A stretch of DNA of 16,663 nt, from the NCBI GenBank assembly GCA_003512705.1, contig DOPF01000039.1, positions 10,835 to 27,497 on the forward strand, read 5' to 3'. The position numbers and the translations under genes were made by a program. This stretch comes from Patescibacteria group bacterium (lineage in GTDB: Bacteria; Patescibacteriota; Patescibacteriia; Veblenbacterales; UBA10138). The first letter of the stretch is position 1, and every line of letters starts with the position of its first letter. Shown here piece by piece: positions 1 through 7,449 of this stretch. Below the pieces are notes generated by a model, which did no database searches, was not told the origin of the DNA, and worked only from the letters and a program-made list of their open reading frames with translations.

Positions 1-20
1 GCTTGTCGTCGAAGTGTCAA
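1..20 (-). repeat. Truncated copy of the terminal repeat
   Basis: These 20 bases are an exact inverted copy of 16579-16598. Read on the minus strand they begin TTGACACTTCGAC, the core shared with the copies at 110-144 and 16579-16613. The rest of the composite repeat (an 11-base gap and then ATGYTTAGCAT) would lie to the left, outside the window. A sequence that stops inside a repeat is what an assembly break would give, but that is inference. Confidence 0.7.
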
Positions 21-109
21 CCCATTCGAGACCATAATAGCAAGCCTTAGGGTTGCCTCAGGGTTGACACTGCGGGACCGGCCGCATGCGGTTTATTTCT
101 TAACCGCCG

Positions 110-144
110 ATGCTAAGCATCATGTCTAAAGGTCGAAGTGTCAA
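110..144 (-). repeat. Composite intergenic repeat: TTGACACTTCGAC, 11 bases, ATGCTTAGCAT
   Basis: On the minus strand this site reads TTGACACTTCGAC (144-132), 11 unrelated bases, then ATGCTTAGCAT (120-110). The second block is the core of a small hairpin at 109-121 (GATGC, loop TAA, GCATC). The copy at 16579-16613 has the same two blocks at the same distance, with one mismatch. Conserved blocks and fixed spacing around a variable gap suggest a protein-binding or transcribed element rather than chance. The first six bases match a -35 box, but no -10 box follows at normal spacing, so I do not call it a promoter. Confidence 0.65.
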
Positions 145-153
145 TCAAAATAT

Positions 154-182
154 TTACCAGTTAGGCATGGGTGTGCTAGAAT
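154..182 (+). promoter_or_regulatory. Probable promoter of the NifU-like gene, giving a leaderless mRNA
   Basis: TTACCA at 154-159 is separated by 17 bases from TAGAAT at 177-182, and TGC directly before the -10 box makes it an extended -10. Transcription would start at about 189-190, which is the ATG itself. No Shine-Dalgarno sequence precedes the gene, so translation of a leaderless transcript is the likely mode. Confidence 0.55.
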
Positions 183-189
183 TCTCGGT

Positions 190-432
190 ATGGACAAGAG
201 CTCCGAAATAAGTAAGATTAAGGAAATTTTGGCCCAAACCGAGCCCTATGTGGTGGGGCACGGCGGACATTTGGAGTTTGTGTCTTGGCAACCCGAAAGC
301 GGCGTGGTGGAGGTAAAGCTGGAAGGGGCGTGCGAAACCTGCGTCCTATCGGAAATTACAATTAAATTTGGACTGGCCGAAGCGTTGCAAAAACAACTGC
401 CGCAAGTTAAAGAGGTAAAAGCCTGGCGTTAA
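190..432 (+). CDS. NifU C-terminal domain protein, Fe-S cluster scaffold or carrier
   Basis: This 80-aa protein is a stand-alone NifU C-terminal domain (Nfu type), which in known members binds a labile Fe-S cluster and passes it to apo-proteins in the cytoplasm. The family hallmarks are visible: GHGGHLEFV at residues 23-31 and the cluster-binding C48-x-x-C51 within GACETCVLSEITIKFG. The C-terminal PQVKEVKAW also fits the family. The length equals one complete domain, with no NifU N-terminal scaffold and no A-type domain. The start is set by the ATG placed 7 bases after a good -10 box. It is transcribed alone and ends one base before the stop codon of the convergent pilus operon. Which Fe-S proteins it serves cannot be read from this window. 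Confidence 0.9.
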   Translation: MDKSSEISKIKEILAQTEPYVVGHGGHLEFVSWQPESGVVEVKLEGACETCVLSEITIKFGLAEALQKQLPQVKEVKAWR

Positions 433-433
433 A

Positions 434-766
434 TTATTCAGTTGTCGATGGTTCAGCCGATTCGTTGGTAGCTTTAGCAAAGGGGTTAGAGAGATTACTA
501 ATCTTAGCGGGGTCGATTTGTTTTTTATTTTCCAAAGCCGTTATCACTTGTTCGTAAAGTTTAATATTAATGGTGCGTAAAGACACGGTGCTGCGCAAAA
601 TAGAAATTTCTTCGGCCTGGGTTAAGGTGTCATAAAAATACGTCTTCATAAAACCAATAGTAAACCACAACAAAATAAACAAGGCGACAATAGTGAGCCA
701 GGGCAGTAGCCGCAAGCCGATTTTGGGGGGTATTTTTTTTAAATTAAGTGACAATTTAATCTTCAT
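434..766 (-). CDS. Small single-pass membrane protein at the end of the pilus operon (PilP position)
   Basis: I do not recognise this 110-aa protein by sequence. It has a basic cytoplasmic N-terminus (MKIKLSLNLKK), one membrane span at about residues 20-42, and an extracytoplasmic tail of about 65 residues with predicted helix and an acidic, Ser/Thr-rich end. Its start overlaps the stop of pilO by four bases (ATGA), so the two are very probably translationally coupled and work together. In diderm bacteria this operon position is held by PilP, a lipoprotein that links PilN/PilO to the secretin. This protein has no lipobox cysteine, as expected if there is no outer membrane. A role as an accessory to the PilN/PilO complex is inferred from position only. 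Confidence 0.75.
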   Translation of the reverse strand: MKIKLSLNLKKIPPKIGLRLLPWLTIVALFILLWFTIGFMKTYFYDTLTQAEEISILRSTVSLRTINIKLYEQVITALENKKQIDPAKISNLSNPFAKATNESAEPSTTE

Positions 767-1320
767 GGCTGGTAAAAAGCATTGGTAATTAACAAAGCGC
801 TAATTTTTGAATTGCCATCTAAGTTTTGACCTAAATTGGAACTAGCCAGTGAAATTCGTAAAGTGGTGGTGTTTAAATAGTAATCCATGGCTTCGAGCGC
901 CGTCAGGTAACTGACGATGTTATTGAAACTGCCGGTAGTTTGGAGTTGCAACGGTAAAGTTTTGGTATTTTGGTCTGGCGATGCCGACGTTTTTATTTCT
1001 TGTTGCACATTTTGCTGGTCGGCTATGTTTTCCATAGCGGTAATAATGTCCAACTCACCGCCCGGCTTTACATAAACACTTGATAAAATCGATATTTTTG
1101 GCTTAACTTGCTGATATTGCTGTAAAGCTATTTTTAAACTTTTGCCTTGTTGATAAATTTTATCTAATTCCACTCGCTGTTCATTAATAGCCACATGCAG
1201 CTCTTTCATGCGGTTGCGTGTTGGCCAAATAATTAAACCCACCATCACACCAACTAACACAACCGTAGCGCCAAGGCTTATTAGAATTTTCGTTTGTGGT
1301 TTGGTCGCGGCCGATAGCAT
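763..1320 (-). CDS. pilO: Type IV pilus inner-membrane protein PilO
   Basis: A 185-aa protein with the PilO layout: short N-terminus, one membrane span at about residues 12-33, a heptad-like coiled-coil stretch at about 36-75, and a C-terminal globular part resembling the ferredoxin-like fold of PilO (GSFNNIVSYLTALEAMDYYL near residues 130-150 is the most family-like segment). In known systems PilO pairs with PilN in the membrane and connects the cytoplasmic PilM ring to the pilus fibre. The sequence is weakly conserved in general, so the call rests on architecture together with its place after pilM and pilN. It starts 2 bases downstream of the pilN stop and overlaps the next gene by four bases. 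Confidence 0.82.
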   Translation of the reverse strand: MLSAATKPQTKILISLGATVVLVGVMVGLIIWPTRNRMKELHVAINEQRVELDKIYQQGKSLKIALQQYQQVKPKISILSSVYVKPGGELDIITAMENIADQQNVQQEIKTSASPDQNTKTLPLQLQTTGSFNNIVSYLTALEAMDYYLNTTTLRISLASSNLGQNLDGNSKISALLITNAFYQP

Positions 1321-1322
1321 AT

Positions 1323-1859
1323 TTAGGGCAATTTAGAGATATTAATTTTGGCGGTGAATTGAAATTCTAAATTTTCCCGCAGCAGCAAGTTAGTAATTGG
1401 GCTGTTAACATCACTTAAGTAAGCCAGTTTTTTTAGATTTTCCTGAAGTTTCAAAAAATCGTCCCGGTTTTTGGCCGTGCCGTTGAGATTTAGCGATTGC
1501 AGGTTTTTGTCTAGTGATAATGAACTAATACTGACCCCGGACGGTACGCTTTTAGTGAAGTCTACAAACAAGTCAGACCATTTTACAAAATCGCGTTGAA
1601 TTTCGGAAATATTTTTTAATGATTCATTAATTTGCGTAATTTCATTATCTATGCCGAAATTTCGCTGGTTTACCAAGGTAGTTTCCGCTATCAAAGTACC
1701 GTAGTGGTCTTCCAACATCAGGCGGGCACTGATAAACATCGCCGAGACGATGAGACTAAAAATTAAAACCAATGAAATAACTCCCCGCAGCGACAAGTAA
1801 ATAAACTCGAAGTGCAAGTATTTTTTTTGCTCGGGACTGACTAAATTTAATTTAATCAT
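1323..1859 (-). CDS. pilN: Type IV pilus assembly protein PilN
   Basis: A 178-aa bitopic membrane protein. The short cytoplasmic N-terminus MIKLNLVSPEQKK matches the conserved PilN segment that inserts into PilM (INLLP in model proteins). A membrane span follows at about residues 22-46, then a helical stretch at about 50-100 and a C-terminal domain with the alternating pattern SGVSISSLSLDKNLQSLNLNG typical of PilN. It would form the PilN/PilO heterodimer of the alignment subcomplex. Its start overlaps the end of pilM by eight bases, which points to translational coupling with its direct partner. No Shine-Dalgarno sequence is seen. Confidence 0.87.
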   Translation of the reverse strand: MIKLNLVSPEQKKYLHFEFIYLSLRGVISLVLIFSLIVSAMFISARLMLEDHYGTLIAETTLVNQRNFGIDNEITQINESLKNISEIQRDFVKWSDLFVDFTKSVPSGVSISSLSLDKNLQSLNLNGTAKNRDDFLKLQENLKKLAYLSDVNSPITNLLLRENLEFQFTAKINISKLP

Positions 1860-2916
1860 AATATCGTTCTACCACCCTTAAACCTAAACCTACGGCGGTG
1901 GTGTAGGATAGCAGGGCCGCCCGGGTTAAAACTGGCGGCGTTGACTTAAGGTTTAGCCAGGGGTTGCCGACCACTATCGGTAAGCCTAACGCGTCTTTTA
2001 AATAAGAATCAATAAATTTAAAATTAGCGCCACCGCCGCAGAGCATTATTTGGTTTACGGGTGCCGAGTTAGGGAAATGCTCTGCATAAAAATCAAAAGT
2101 TTCCTTAATTTTTTTAATCAATTGATCAACTTCTTGGTCAAGAATTTTTTGCAGCGAACCGCGGCATTTATCAGGGTCAAAACCACAAATAATTTTGGTT
2201 TTTTCCGCCTCCTCCCAGGTAATGTTAAATGTTTTGGCAATGGCGTCGGTTAATTTCTCACCCGATAGCGGTAAGCTAACCGTAAATTGAATGGAGTTGT
2301 CAGTCCAAAGGCAAATGCTGGTGCGACTAAAACCTAAATCAACTATCATAATGGTGTCTTGACTACTATCGTCGATTGGCAACAAGGCGCGAGTAACTGC
2401 TTCGGCCTCTATTTCTTGAGCTAAGTTAATTAGCCCAGCATCGGCCAATACTTTTTGATAAGATTCCACAATACCTTTAGGCGCCACGCCCAACAATACC
2501 GGCAGTCTTTGGCCCGGTGCCGGCTTGCCGATTAATTGCCAGTCCATGTAAGTTTCCTCAATCGGTATGGGAATATGGTGTTCCGCTTCCCACTTAATGG
2601 CTTGGCCAATTTCCTCTTTAGACATGGGCGGAATATCAACAAGCTTTATAAAAGTTTTTTGTTCAGGCAGGCACGATACCACATAGGGCGTATTAAATTT
2701 TCCATATTTGGGGTATGCCAGCAGCCTTTTAACAGCTTCAGTTAAAGCCGCGCCTTGCTTAATATCTCCTTCCACAATAATTCCCTTATCAAGTTCAATA
2801 TCGGAAAAAGCCCGCAGCTTCAGTTTACTGCTCCAGCCGCGCGCAAACTGAACCGCTTTCAGTGATCGTTGACTAATATCCAGGCCGATAACTTCGATAT
2901 GAGGTCTGAATAGCAT
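1852..2916 (-). CDS. pilM: Type IV pilus assembly protein PilM, actin-like ATPase
   Basis: A 354-aa cytoplasmic protein of the PilM/FtsA-like actin fold. The phosphate-1 motif is GLDISQRSLKAVQF (residues 11-24), the phosphate-2 motif is MIVDLGFSRTSICLW (190-204), and the adenosine motif is MLCGGGANFKFI (291-302). The segment KWEAEHHIPIPIEE (108-121) is a characteristic PilM signature. Known PilM forms a cytoplasmic ring that binds the N-terminus of PilN and contacts the motor ATPases. Length is normal for the family. It begins one base after the pilC stop and overlaps pilN by eight bases. No Shine-Dalgarno sequence is visible before the ATG. Confidence 0.93.
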   Translation of the reverse strand: MLFRPHIEVIGLDISQRSLKAVQFARGWSSKLKLRAFSDIELDKGIIVEGDIKQGAALTEAVKRLLAYPKYGKFNTPYVVSCLPEQKTFIKLVDIPPMSKEEIGQAIKWEAEHHIPIPIEETYMDWQLIGKPAPGQRLPVLLGVAPKGIVESYQKVLADAGLINLAQEIEAEAVTRALLPIDDSSQDTIMIVDLGFSRTSICLWTDNSIQFTVSLPLSGEKLTDAIAKTFNITWEEAEKTKIICGFDPDKCRGSLQKILDQEVDQLIKKIKETFDFYAEHFPNSAPVNQIMLCGGGANFKFIDSYLKDALGLPIVVGNPWLNLKSTPPVLTRAALLSYTTAVGLGLRVVERYYD

Positions 2917-2917
2917 A

Positions 2918-4132
2918 TTATATTTGTTCGGTTAGGCTATAGATAGGCATAATAATGGAGACCGCAAAAAAACCAACCGCGCCGCCCAGCAAGACAATTA
3001 ATATTGGTTCAATTATGGTAGATAAATTATTCATTACTCGATCTACCTCTTCCTCATAAAAGCCAGCTAAATCATCCAGCACCGAATCAAGCGTGCCAGT
3101 TTCTTCACCCACCGCCGCCATTTGTGTCACCAAGGGGGGAAATAATTGCCGGTTATCGCCCAAAGCCTGGGCTACCGAGGTGCCTTTTTTTACCTGATCG
3201 GCCGCCAGCATCAGAGCTTCGCGATAACGTACGTTACTTACCGTAGTGGCCGTAATTTGAAATGTCTGTACAATTTGTATGTCGGTTTTTAATAGTGAGG
3301 AAAAAGTTCGGGCGAATTTGGCCAAGTTTATTTTATGAAATATCGGCCCGGCTAAAGGTAATTTAAGCAGCAGTGAATGCCATATTTTTTTGCCCTTATT
3401 GGTGTGTATTAAATATATAAACAATGACACTAAAAGTATAAAACCAAGAAGTATCCAAAGGCCGCTTGATTGCACGATGTCCGAGGTGGCAATTAATATG
3501 CGCGTCGGTAGGGGTAATACCGCATCTACCTCGGTAAAGATAGCAGTGATTTGCGGTAATACAAACACAATCATAGTGATACCAATACCGATCATGGCCA
3601 CAAGGACAACAATCGGGTAGGTTAAAGCGCCACGAAGCTTAGCTATAAGGGTGTGGCTTTTACGCATTTGGTTGGTAATGTGTAAAAGGACTTCTTCAAG
3701 TTTGCCGCTTTTCTCACCCGCCCGAACCATGTTGATAAATATTTCGGGGAATACGTTAGTATGATGCGCTAAGGCTTCGGATAAAGACTGTCCCTTTTCA
3801 ATATTTTGCCTGATGTCTTTTAAAATAGCGCGAAAACGTTTATTGGTGGTTTGATCCGCTAAGGTCAACAAACCGTTCACCATGGTTAAGCCGGCTTTTA
3901 ACATTACTTGTAAATTTTGGGTAAAGAAAATTTTATCAACGACACTAATGCGCTGCCAGGATAATAAGTTGGTCAGCCAGCTTTTTTTATCTACTGGTGT
4001 AACGGCTTTAGCTTTGGTGAGCAGTAAATCCTGTTTATTAAGCTCTTCGGCTAATACTTGTTCCGACTCGGCTTCCATTTCACCTTGCTTTATTTGACCG
4101 GTTTTAGTGCGGGCTTGATATTCAAACTTCAT
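2918..4132 (-). CDS. pilC: Type IV pilus platform protein PilC (GspF family)
   Basis: A 404-aa inner-membrane protein with the two tandem GspF/PilC domains. The first repeat carries MVRAGEKSGKLEEVL (residues 135-149) and the second MAAVGEETGTLDSVL (338-352), the two hallmark segments. The N-terminus FEYQARTKTGQIKQGEMEAES is typical. Three membrane spans are visible at about 172-197, 224-243 and 372-396. PilC is the platform turned by the assembly ATPase so that pilins are inserted at the base of the fibre. The gene starts 11 bases after the pilB stop and ends one base before pilM. Length and domains look complete. Confidence 0.95.
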   Translation of the reverse strand: MKFEYQARTKTGQIKQGEMEAESEQVLAEELNKQDLLLTKAKAVTPVDKKSWLTNLLSWQRISVVDKIFFTQNLQVMLKAGLTMVNGLLTLADQTTNKRFRAILKDIRQNIEKGQSLSEALAHHTNVFPEIFINMVRAGEKSGKLEEVLLHITNQMRKSHTLIAKLRGALTYPIVVLVAMIGIGITMIVFVLPQITAIFTEVDAVLPLPTRILIATSDIVQSSGLWILLGFILLVSLFIYLIHTNKGKKIWHSLLLKLPLAGPIFHKINLAKFARTFSSLLKTDIQIVQTFQITATTVSNVRYREALMLAADQVKKGTSVAQALGDNRQLFPPLVTQMAAVGEETGTLDSVLDDLAGFYEEEVDRVMNNLSTIIEPILIVLLGGAVGFFAVSIIMPIYSLTEQI

Positions 4133-4143
4133 AAATTAGAAAA

Positions 4144-5868
4144 TTATTCTTTGGTAACCCTTAATACTTCCTCAATGCTAGTTATGCCAGTTAAAGCCTT
4201 TTGCCACCCATCCACCAGTATGGGCACCATTCCCTGGGCGATAGCTTTGGTCTGCAATCTTTCAACCGGACTATTATTTAAAATTAGCTCGGCAATTTCC
4301 GGCGTGACTTCTAAAATTTCATAAATACCCATACGCCCTTTATAACCTTGTTGGCCGCATTGCTTACAACCGGCGCCATGATAAAAATTAACTTGCTCTA
4401 ATTTATCACTGGTTTTAATAGCCTTGGCATCAATAAGGCTTTGCCAAATCTGGGATATATTTATCTTTTCGGCTAGTTCCGCGGCGGCAGTTTTACTAAG
4501 GTGGTAAGCGGTTTTGCACTCGTTACAAAGCTTTCGCACCAAGCGCTGGGCAATTACTATATTAACAGTTGAAGAGATAAGAAACGAAGGTATACCCATT
4601 TGCGACAGGCGGGGGAGCGTGCCAACCGCATCATTGGTATGCAGGGTGGAAAGCACCAAATGTCCAGTCATGGCTGAATGGACAGCAATTTCCGCGGTTT
4701 CCGAATCTCTGATTTCGCCAACCATCATGATGTCGGGGTCTTGCCGCAGCAGCGATCTTAAGCCGTTAGCAAAGGTAAAACCAATACGCGGGTTTACTTG
4801 GCTTTGGTTTACCCGGGGCATGCGGTATTCAATCGGATCTTCAATCGTTGAAATATTTACCTCCGGCTTATTTAATATATGCATAATGGAATACAAGGTG
4901 GTGGTTTTGCCGCTGCCGGTAGGGCCGGTTACCAGTATCATGCCATGAGGCTTGACGATATTCCTCTTTACAATAGCTAAAGTTTTTTGCGAAAAACCAA
5001 GTTGTTCTAATGTTAAGATTTGCCCCGACTCTTGCAGTAAACGCATAACTACTTTTTCGCCATTAAATACCGGGATTATAGATACCCGGAAAGAGTATTC
5101 ATAATCCTTGGTTTTAATTTTAAAACGGCCGTCTTGGGGCAGGCGGTGTTCGTCTAATTTAAGGCTGGATAAAATTTTTACACGGGCCACAATGCCGGCC
5201 TGCAAATTTTTAGGCAGCGTCATTACGTCGCGCAATATACCGTCAATACGGTAGCGCACTACCACCGCATCATCAGTGGGCTCGATGTGAATATCCGACG
5301 CCCGCTCAAAAATGGCGTACTCCAGCATGGTATCAACCAGCCGTACAATCGGTATGTCTTGGGCCAACTCTTGCAGTTTGGCACCACCCTCTTCACCGGC
5401 GGCGGACTCTTCATGAGTTAGCGCCTCAAATTCCGCCCGCAAGCTTTTGTGGTATTGTTTAATAACTTCCTTTAGTGATGTGGGGGTGGTTAAATGCAGT
5501 TTAATCTTGCCGAACTTTTTTTCTAAAAATTCAAAAGTTTGCAAATCGTCGGGGTCGATGGTGGCCAGATCCACGCTGGTATCATCACGGTCAAAGGCGA
5601 TAATATTGTGAGTCTGCGCTATGGGTTCGGGTATGGCCAGCAAAATGTCTTTACGGATTACTGAATTTTTTAAATCCACAAACGGCAACTGCGCTTGTTT
5701 AGCCAGGTTTTCATACAACTTGGATTCACTAACAACTTTTTCTTGCAATAAATAGTCTTCCAGCGACAGCTTTTTTGTTTTAGCCTCCGCTTGAATTTTT
5801 TTAATTTCTGAAGCCTCCAACGTTTTACTGTTTACCAAGGCTTTTATAATTTTGTCTTGGCTAAGCAT
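4144..5868 (-). CDS. pilB: Type IV pilus assembly ATPase PilB (GspE family)
   Basis: A 574-aa protein if translated from the ATG at 5868 (MLSQDKIIKAL). The reading frame is open to an upstream ATG at 5919, but that stretch contains the likely -10 box (5908-5913) and encodes unusual residues, so I reject it. An N-terminal GspE/MshE-type domain is followed by the hexameric ATPase core: Walker A GPTGSGKTT (315-323), Asp box STIEDPIEY (340-348), Walker B DPDIMMVGEIRD (377-388) and His box GHLVLSTLHTNDA (402-414). The zinc-binding cysteines are C448, C451, C501 and C504. Family knowledge makes this the extension motor of the pilus. It is the first gene of the operon. No retraction ATPase PilT is present in the window. 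Confidence 0.95.
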   Translation of the reverse strand: MLSQDKIIKALVNSKTLEASEIKKIQAEAKTKKLSLEDYLLQEKVVSESKLYENLAKQAQLPFVDLKNSVIRKDILLAIPEPIAQTHNIIAFDRDDTSVDLATIDPDDLQTFEFLEKKFGKIKLHLTTPTSLKEVIKQYHKSLRAEFEALTHEESAAGEEGGAKLQELAQDIPIVRLVDTMLEYAIFERASDIHIEPTDDAVVVRYRIDGILRDVMTLPKNLQAGIVARVKILSSLKLDEHRLPQDGRFKIKTKDYEYSFRVSIIPVFNGEKVVMRLLQESGQILTLEQLGFSQKTLAIVKRNIVKPHGMILVTGPTGSGKTTTLYSIMHILNKPEVNISTIEDPIEYRMPRVNQSQVNPRIGFTFANGLRSLLRQDPDIMMVGEIRDSETAEIAVHSAMTGHLVLSTLHTNDAVGTLPRLSQMGIPSFLISSTVNIVIAQRLVRKLCNECKTAYHLSKTAAAELAEKINISQIWQSLIDAKAIKTSDKLEQVNFYHGAGCKQCGQQGYKGRMGIYEILEVTPEIAELILNNSPVERLQTKAIAQGMVPILVDGWQKALTGITSIEEVLRVTKE

Positions 5869-5907
5869 AAGTATTTTTTGCGCCCAATAGGCAAGGTTTA
5901 TGCGTTT

Positions 5908-5936
5908 AGTATACCACATTTATTTATTTTCCTAAA
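5908..5936 (-). promoter_or_regulatory. Probable promoter of the pil operon
   Basis: On the minus strand TATACT (5913-5908) is preceded directly by TGG, an extended -10 box. The -35 region at 17-base spacing (TTTAGG) is weak, which is usual for extended -10 promoters. Transcription would start near 5901, leaving a leader of about 33 bases before the PilB ATG at 5868, with no Shine-Dalgarno sequence in it. Confidence 0.5.
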
Positions 5937-5983
5937 CCAGACAGAAAATTTGCTCCGGAGTTAAAAAAAACCTGGGCGGAAGG

Positions 5984-6012
5984 TTGCCAAGATTGGCCGA
6001 AAGGATTAAAAT
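5984..6012 (+). promoter_or_regulatory. Promoter of the cell-wall (mur) operon
   Basis: TTGCCA at 5984-5989 and TAAAAT at 6007-6012 are separated by exactly 17 bases, and each differs from the sigma-70 consensus at one position. The predicted start of transcription is near 6019, only about five bases before the ATG at 6024, so the transcript would be nearly leaderless. It diverges from the pil operon promoter about 70 bases away, so the two operons share one short control region. Confidence 0.65.
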
Positions 6013-6023
6013 CAAAGCGATAT

Positions 6024-6401
6024 ATGGCAAAAACACTAGGCGCCTCAACCAGCTTTTCTTGGCGGTCCTTCTGGCGTTCACCGTTAATTTTTGGCCCGGT
6101 GGCATTGGCGCTAATTATTTCGCTGGCGAGTTTATGGTTTACTTGGCAGCAGCTGGAGTTAGGCCAGGGTTTTTTGACTATTCGCTATTCCATTTATGTT
6201 GGCGCTAACTGGGTAGCGCCGTGGTTTTTTATTTACTTACCTCCCGTGGTGGCTTTACTAATTTTGGCCATAAATACAGTGCTGGCTTTTGTTTTGGGAA
6301 CGCGCCATATTAGTTTACGATACTTATTGTTAACTGCCGCCGCGTTAGCTAGTGCGGCTTTGGCCTGGCTGCAGTTTTTGTTGGTGGTGTTTAATAGTTA
6401 A
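6024..6401 (+). CDS. Small three-span membrane protein leading the mur operon
   Basis: I do not recognise this 125-aa protein. It has a basic, Ser/Trp-rich N-terminus followed by three hydrophobic spans at about residues 20-41, 68-92 and 99-123, and no catalytic motif I can name. It is the first gene after the operon promoter and its stop lies two bases before the mraY ATG, so it is co-transcribed with the lipid-linked steps of peptidoglycan synthesis. In classical clusters the genes before mraY are mraZ, mraW, ftsL, a penicillin-binding protein, murE and murF; none resembles this product. FtsL is a single-pass coiled-coil protein, so this is not an obvious FtsL. A role in envelope synthesis is inferred from context only. 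The ATG at 6024 fits the promoter position. Confidence 0.75.
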   Translation: MAKTLGASTSFSWRSFWRSPLIFGPVALALIISLASLWFTWQQLELGQGFLTIRYSIYVGANWVAPWFFIYLPPVVALLILAINTVLAFVLGTRHISLRYLLLTAAALASAALAWLQFLLVVFNS

Positions 6402-6403
6402 TT

Positions 6404-7447
6404 ATGACCGAGGTTTTACCAGTGGTAAAAATTTTAGTTATTGCGACGGTGGCTTTTTTGGTAGCGCTTTTTAGCACCCCACTGCTAACTCATTTCTTGT
6501 ACCGGTATCATCTGGTTAAAAAAATCCGTGATAATGGATCGGCGCCCATTATGTCGGCCTTGCACCAAGGTAAGCAGGGCACGCCCACCATGGGCGGAAT
6601 GCTGGTTTGGGTAACCGTGCTGTTTTTGGTTCTGGTATTTTTTTATTTGAGTGAGTGGGGGGTGGTGCCTGAGATGTTTAATTTTTTAAGCCGAGCCGAA
6701 ACCTTGTTACCACTGGGGGCGTTGGTGGCTTCGGCGATAGTCGGTTTAGTAGACGATTGGTTTAACGTGCGCGGCTGGGGTCCGCGCGGCGGCGGCATGC
6801 AAATTAGATATAAGCTGATTATTTATACCTTAATCGCGGCGGTGGGTGCGTGGTGGTTCTATTATAAATTGGACTGGACGAGTTTGTATTTGCCTGTGGT
6901 GGGTTACATTGATATTGGTTGGTGGTACGTGCCGCTGTTTATTTTTATTATCGTCGCCACCGCCTTTTCGGTGAATGAAGTGGATGGTTTGGATGGTCTG
7001 GCTGGCGGTTCGCTATTGGCGGCTTTTGGGGCTTTTGGGGCGATAGCTTTTGTATTGGGGAAAGAAGACTTGGCCGCATTTTGTGCCGCTATCGCCGGAG
7101 CCCTGCTGGCGTTTTTGTGGTTTAACATTAACCCGGCCCGGTTTTTTATGGGCGATACCGGATCAATGTCATTGGGGGTAACTCTGGGCATAGTGGCGAT
7201 GCTGACTAACACCGTGTGGCTGCTGCCAATTATTGGTTTGCTGCTGGTATTGGAATCGCTTTCGGTAATAATTCAAATTTTGTCTAAGAAATTTCGAGGT
7301 AAAAAGGTTTTTTTATCTACACCCCTGCATCATCATTTAGAGGCGATTGGTTGGCCCGAACCTAAAATAGTCATGCGTTTTTGGGTAATTTCAGGGGTCT
7401 TGGCAGTGGTCGGTATAATTTTGTTTTTGGTCGATCGGATAGCATAG
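6404..7447 (+). CDS. mraY: MraY, phospho-N-acetylmuramoyl-pentapeptide transferase
   Basis: This 347-aa polytopic membrane enzyme transfers phospho-MurNAc-pentapeptide from UDP to undecaprenyl phosphate, forming lipid I on the inner face of the membrane. Motifs in order: GTPTMGG (residues 59-65), the catalytic aspartates in VDDWFNV (D117, D118), NEVDGLDGLAGG (191-202), FFMGDTGS (247-254, with D251 the third active-site Asp) and TPLHHHLE (306-313), the HHH motif specific to MraY as opposed to WecA-type relatives. About ten hydrophobic spans are visible and the length is close to that of model MraYs. It lies two bases after the small membrane gene and two bases before murD. No Shine-Dalgarno sequence precedes it. 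Confidence 0.97.
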   Translation: MTEVLPVVKILVIATVAFLVALFSTPLLTHFLYRYHLVKKIRDNGSAPIMSALHQGKQGTPTMGGMLVWVTVLFLVLVFFYLSEWGVVPEMFNFLSRAETLLPLGALVASAIVGLVDDWFNVRGWGPRGGGMQIRYKLIIYTLIAAVGAWWFYYKLDWTSLYLPVVGYIDIGWWYVPLFIFIIVATAFSVNEVDGLDGLAGGSLLAAFGAFGAIAFVLGKEDLAAFCAAIAGALLAFLWFNINPARFFMGDTGSMSLGVTLGIVAMLTNTVWLLPIIGLLLVLESLSVIIQILSKKFRGKKVFLSTPLHHHLEAIGWPEPKIVMRFWVISGVLAVVGIILFLVDRIA

Positions 7448-7449
7448 TT

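Noticed and set aside
4514..4948. 144-aa plus-strand frame opposite pilB
   Set aside because: It is an antisense shadow of the highly conserved ATPase core, with Cys/Arg-rich, low-complexity composition and no start signal.
5869..5919. Longer PilB start at the ATG at 5919
   Set aside because: The extra 17 codons contain the extended -10 box TATACT and encode residues unlike PilB N-termini; MLSQDKIIKAL at 5868 fits the family.
5984..6208. Plus-strand 74-aa frame overlapping the 125-aa membrane protein
   Set aside because: Its first codons coincide with the -35 box of the mur promoter and it overlaps the better frame that ends two bases before mraY.
6904..7212. Minus-strand frame opposite mraY
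   Set aside because: Antisense shadow of MraY catalytic motifs; Ala/Lys/Pro-rich translation with no family resemblance or start site.
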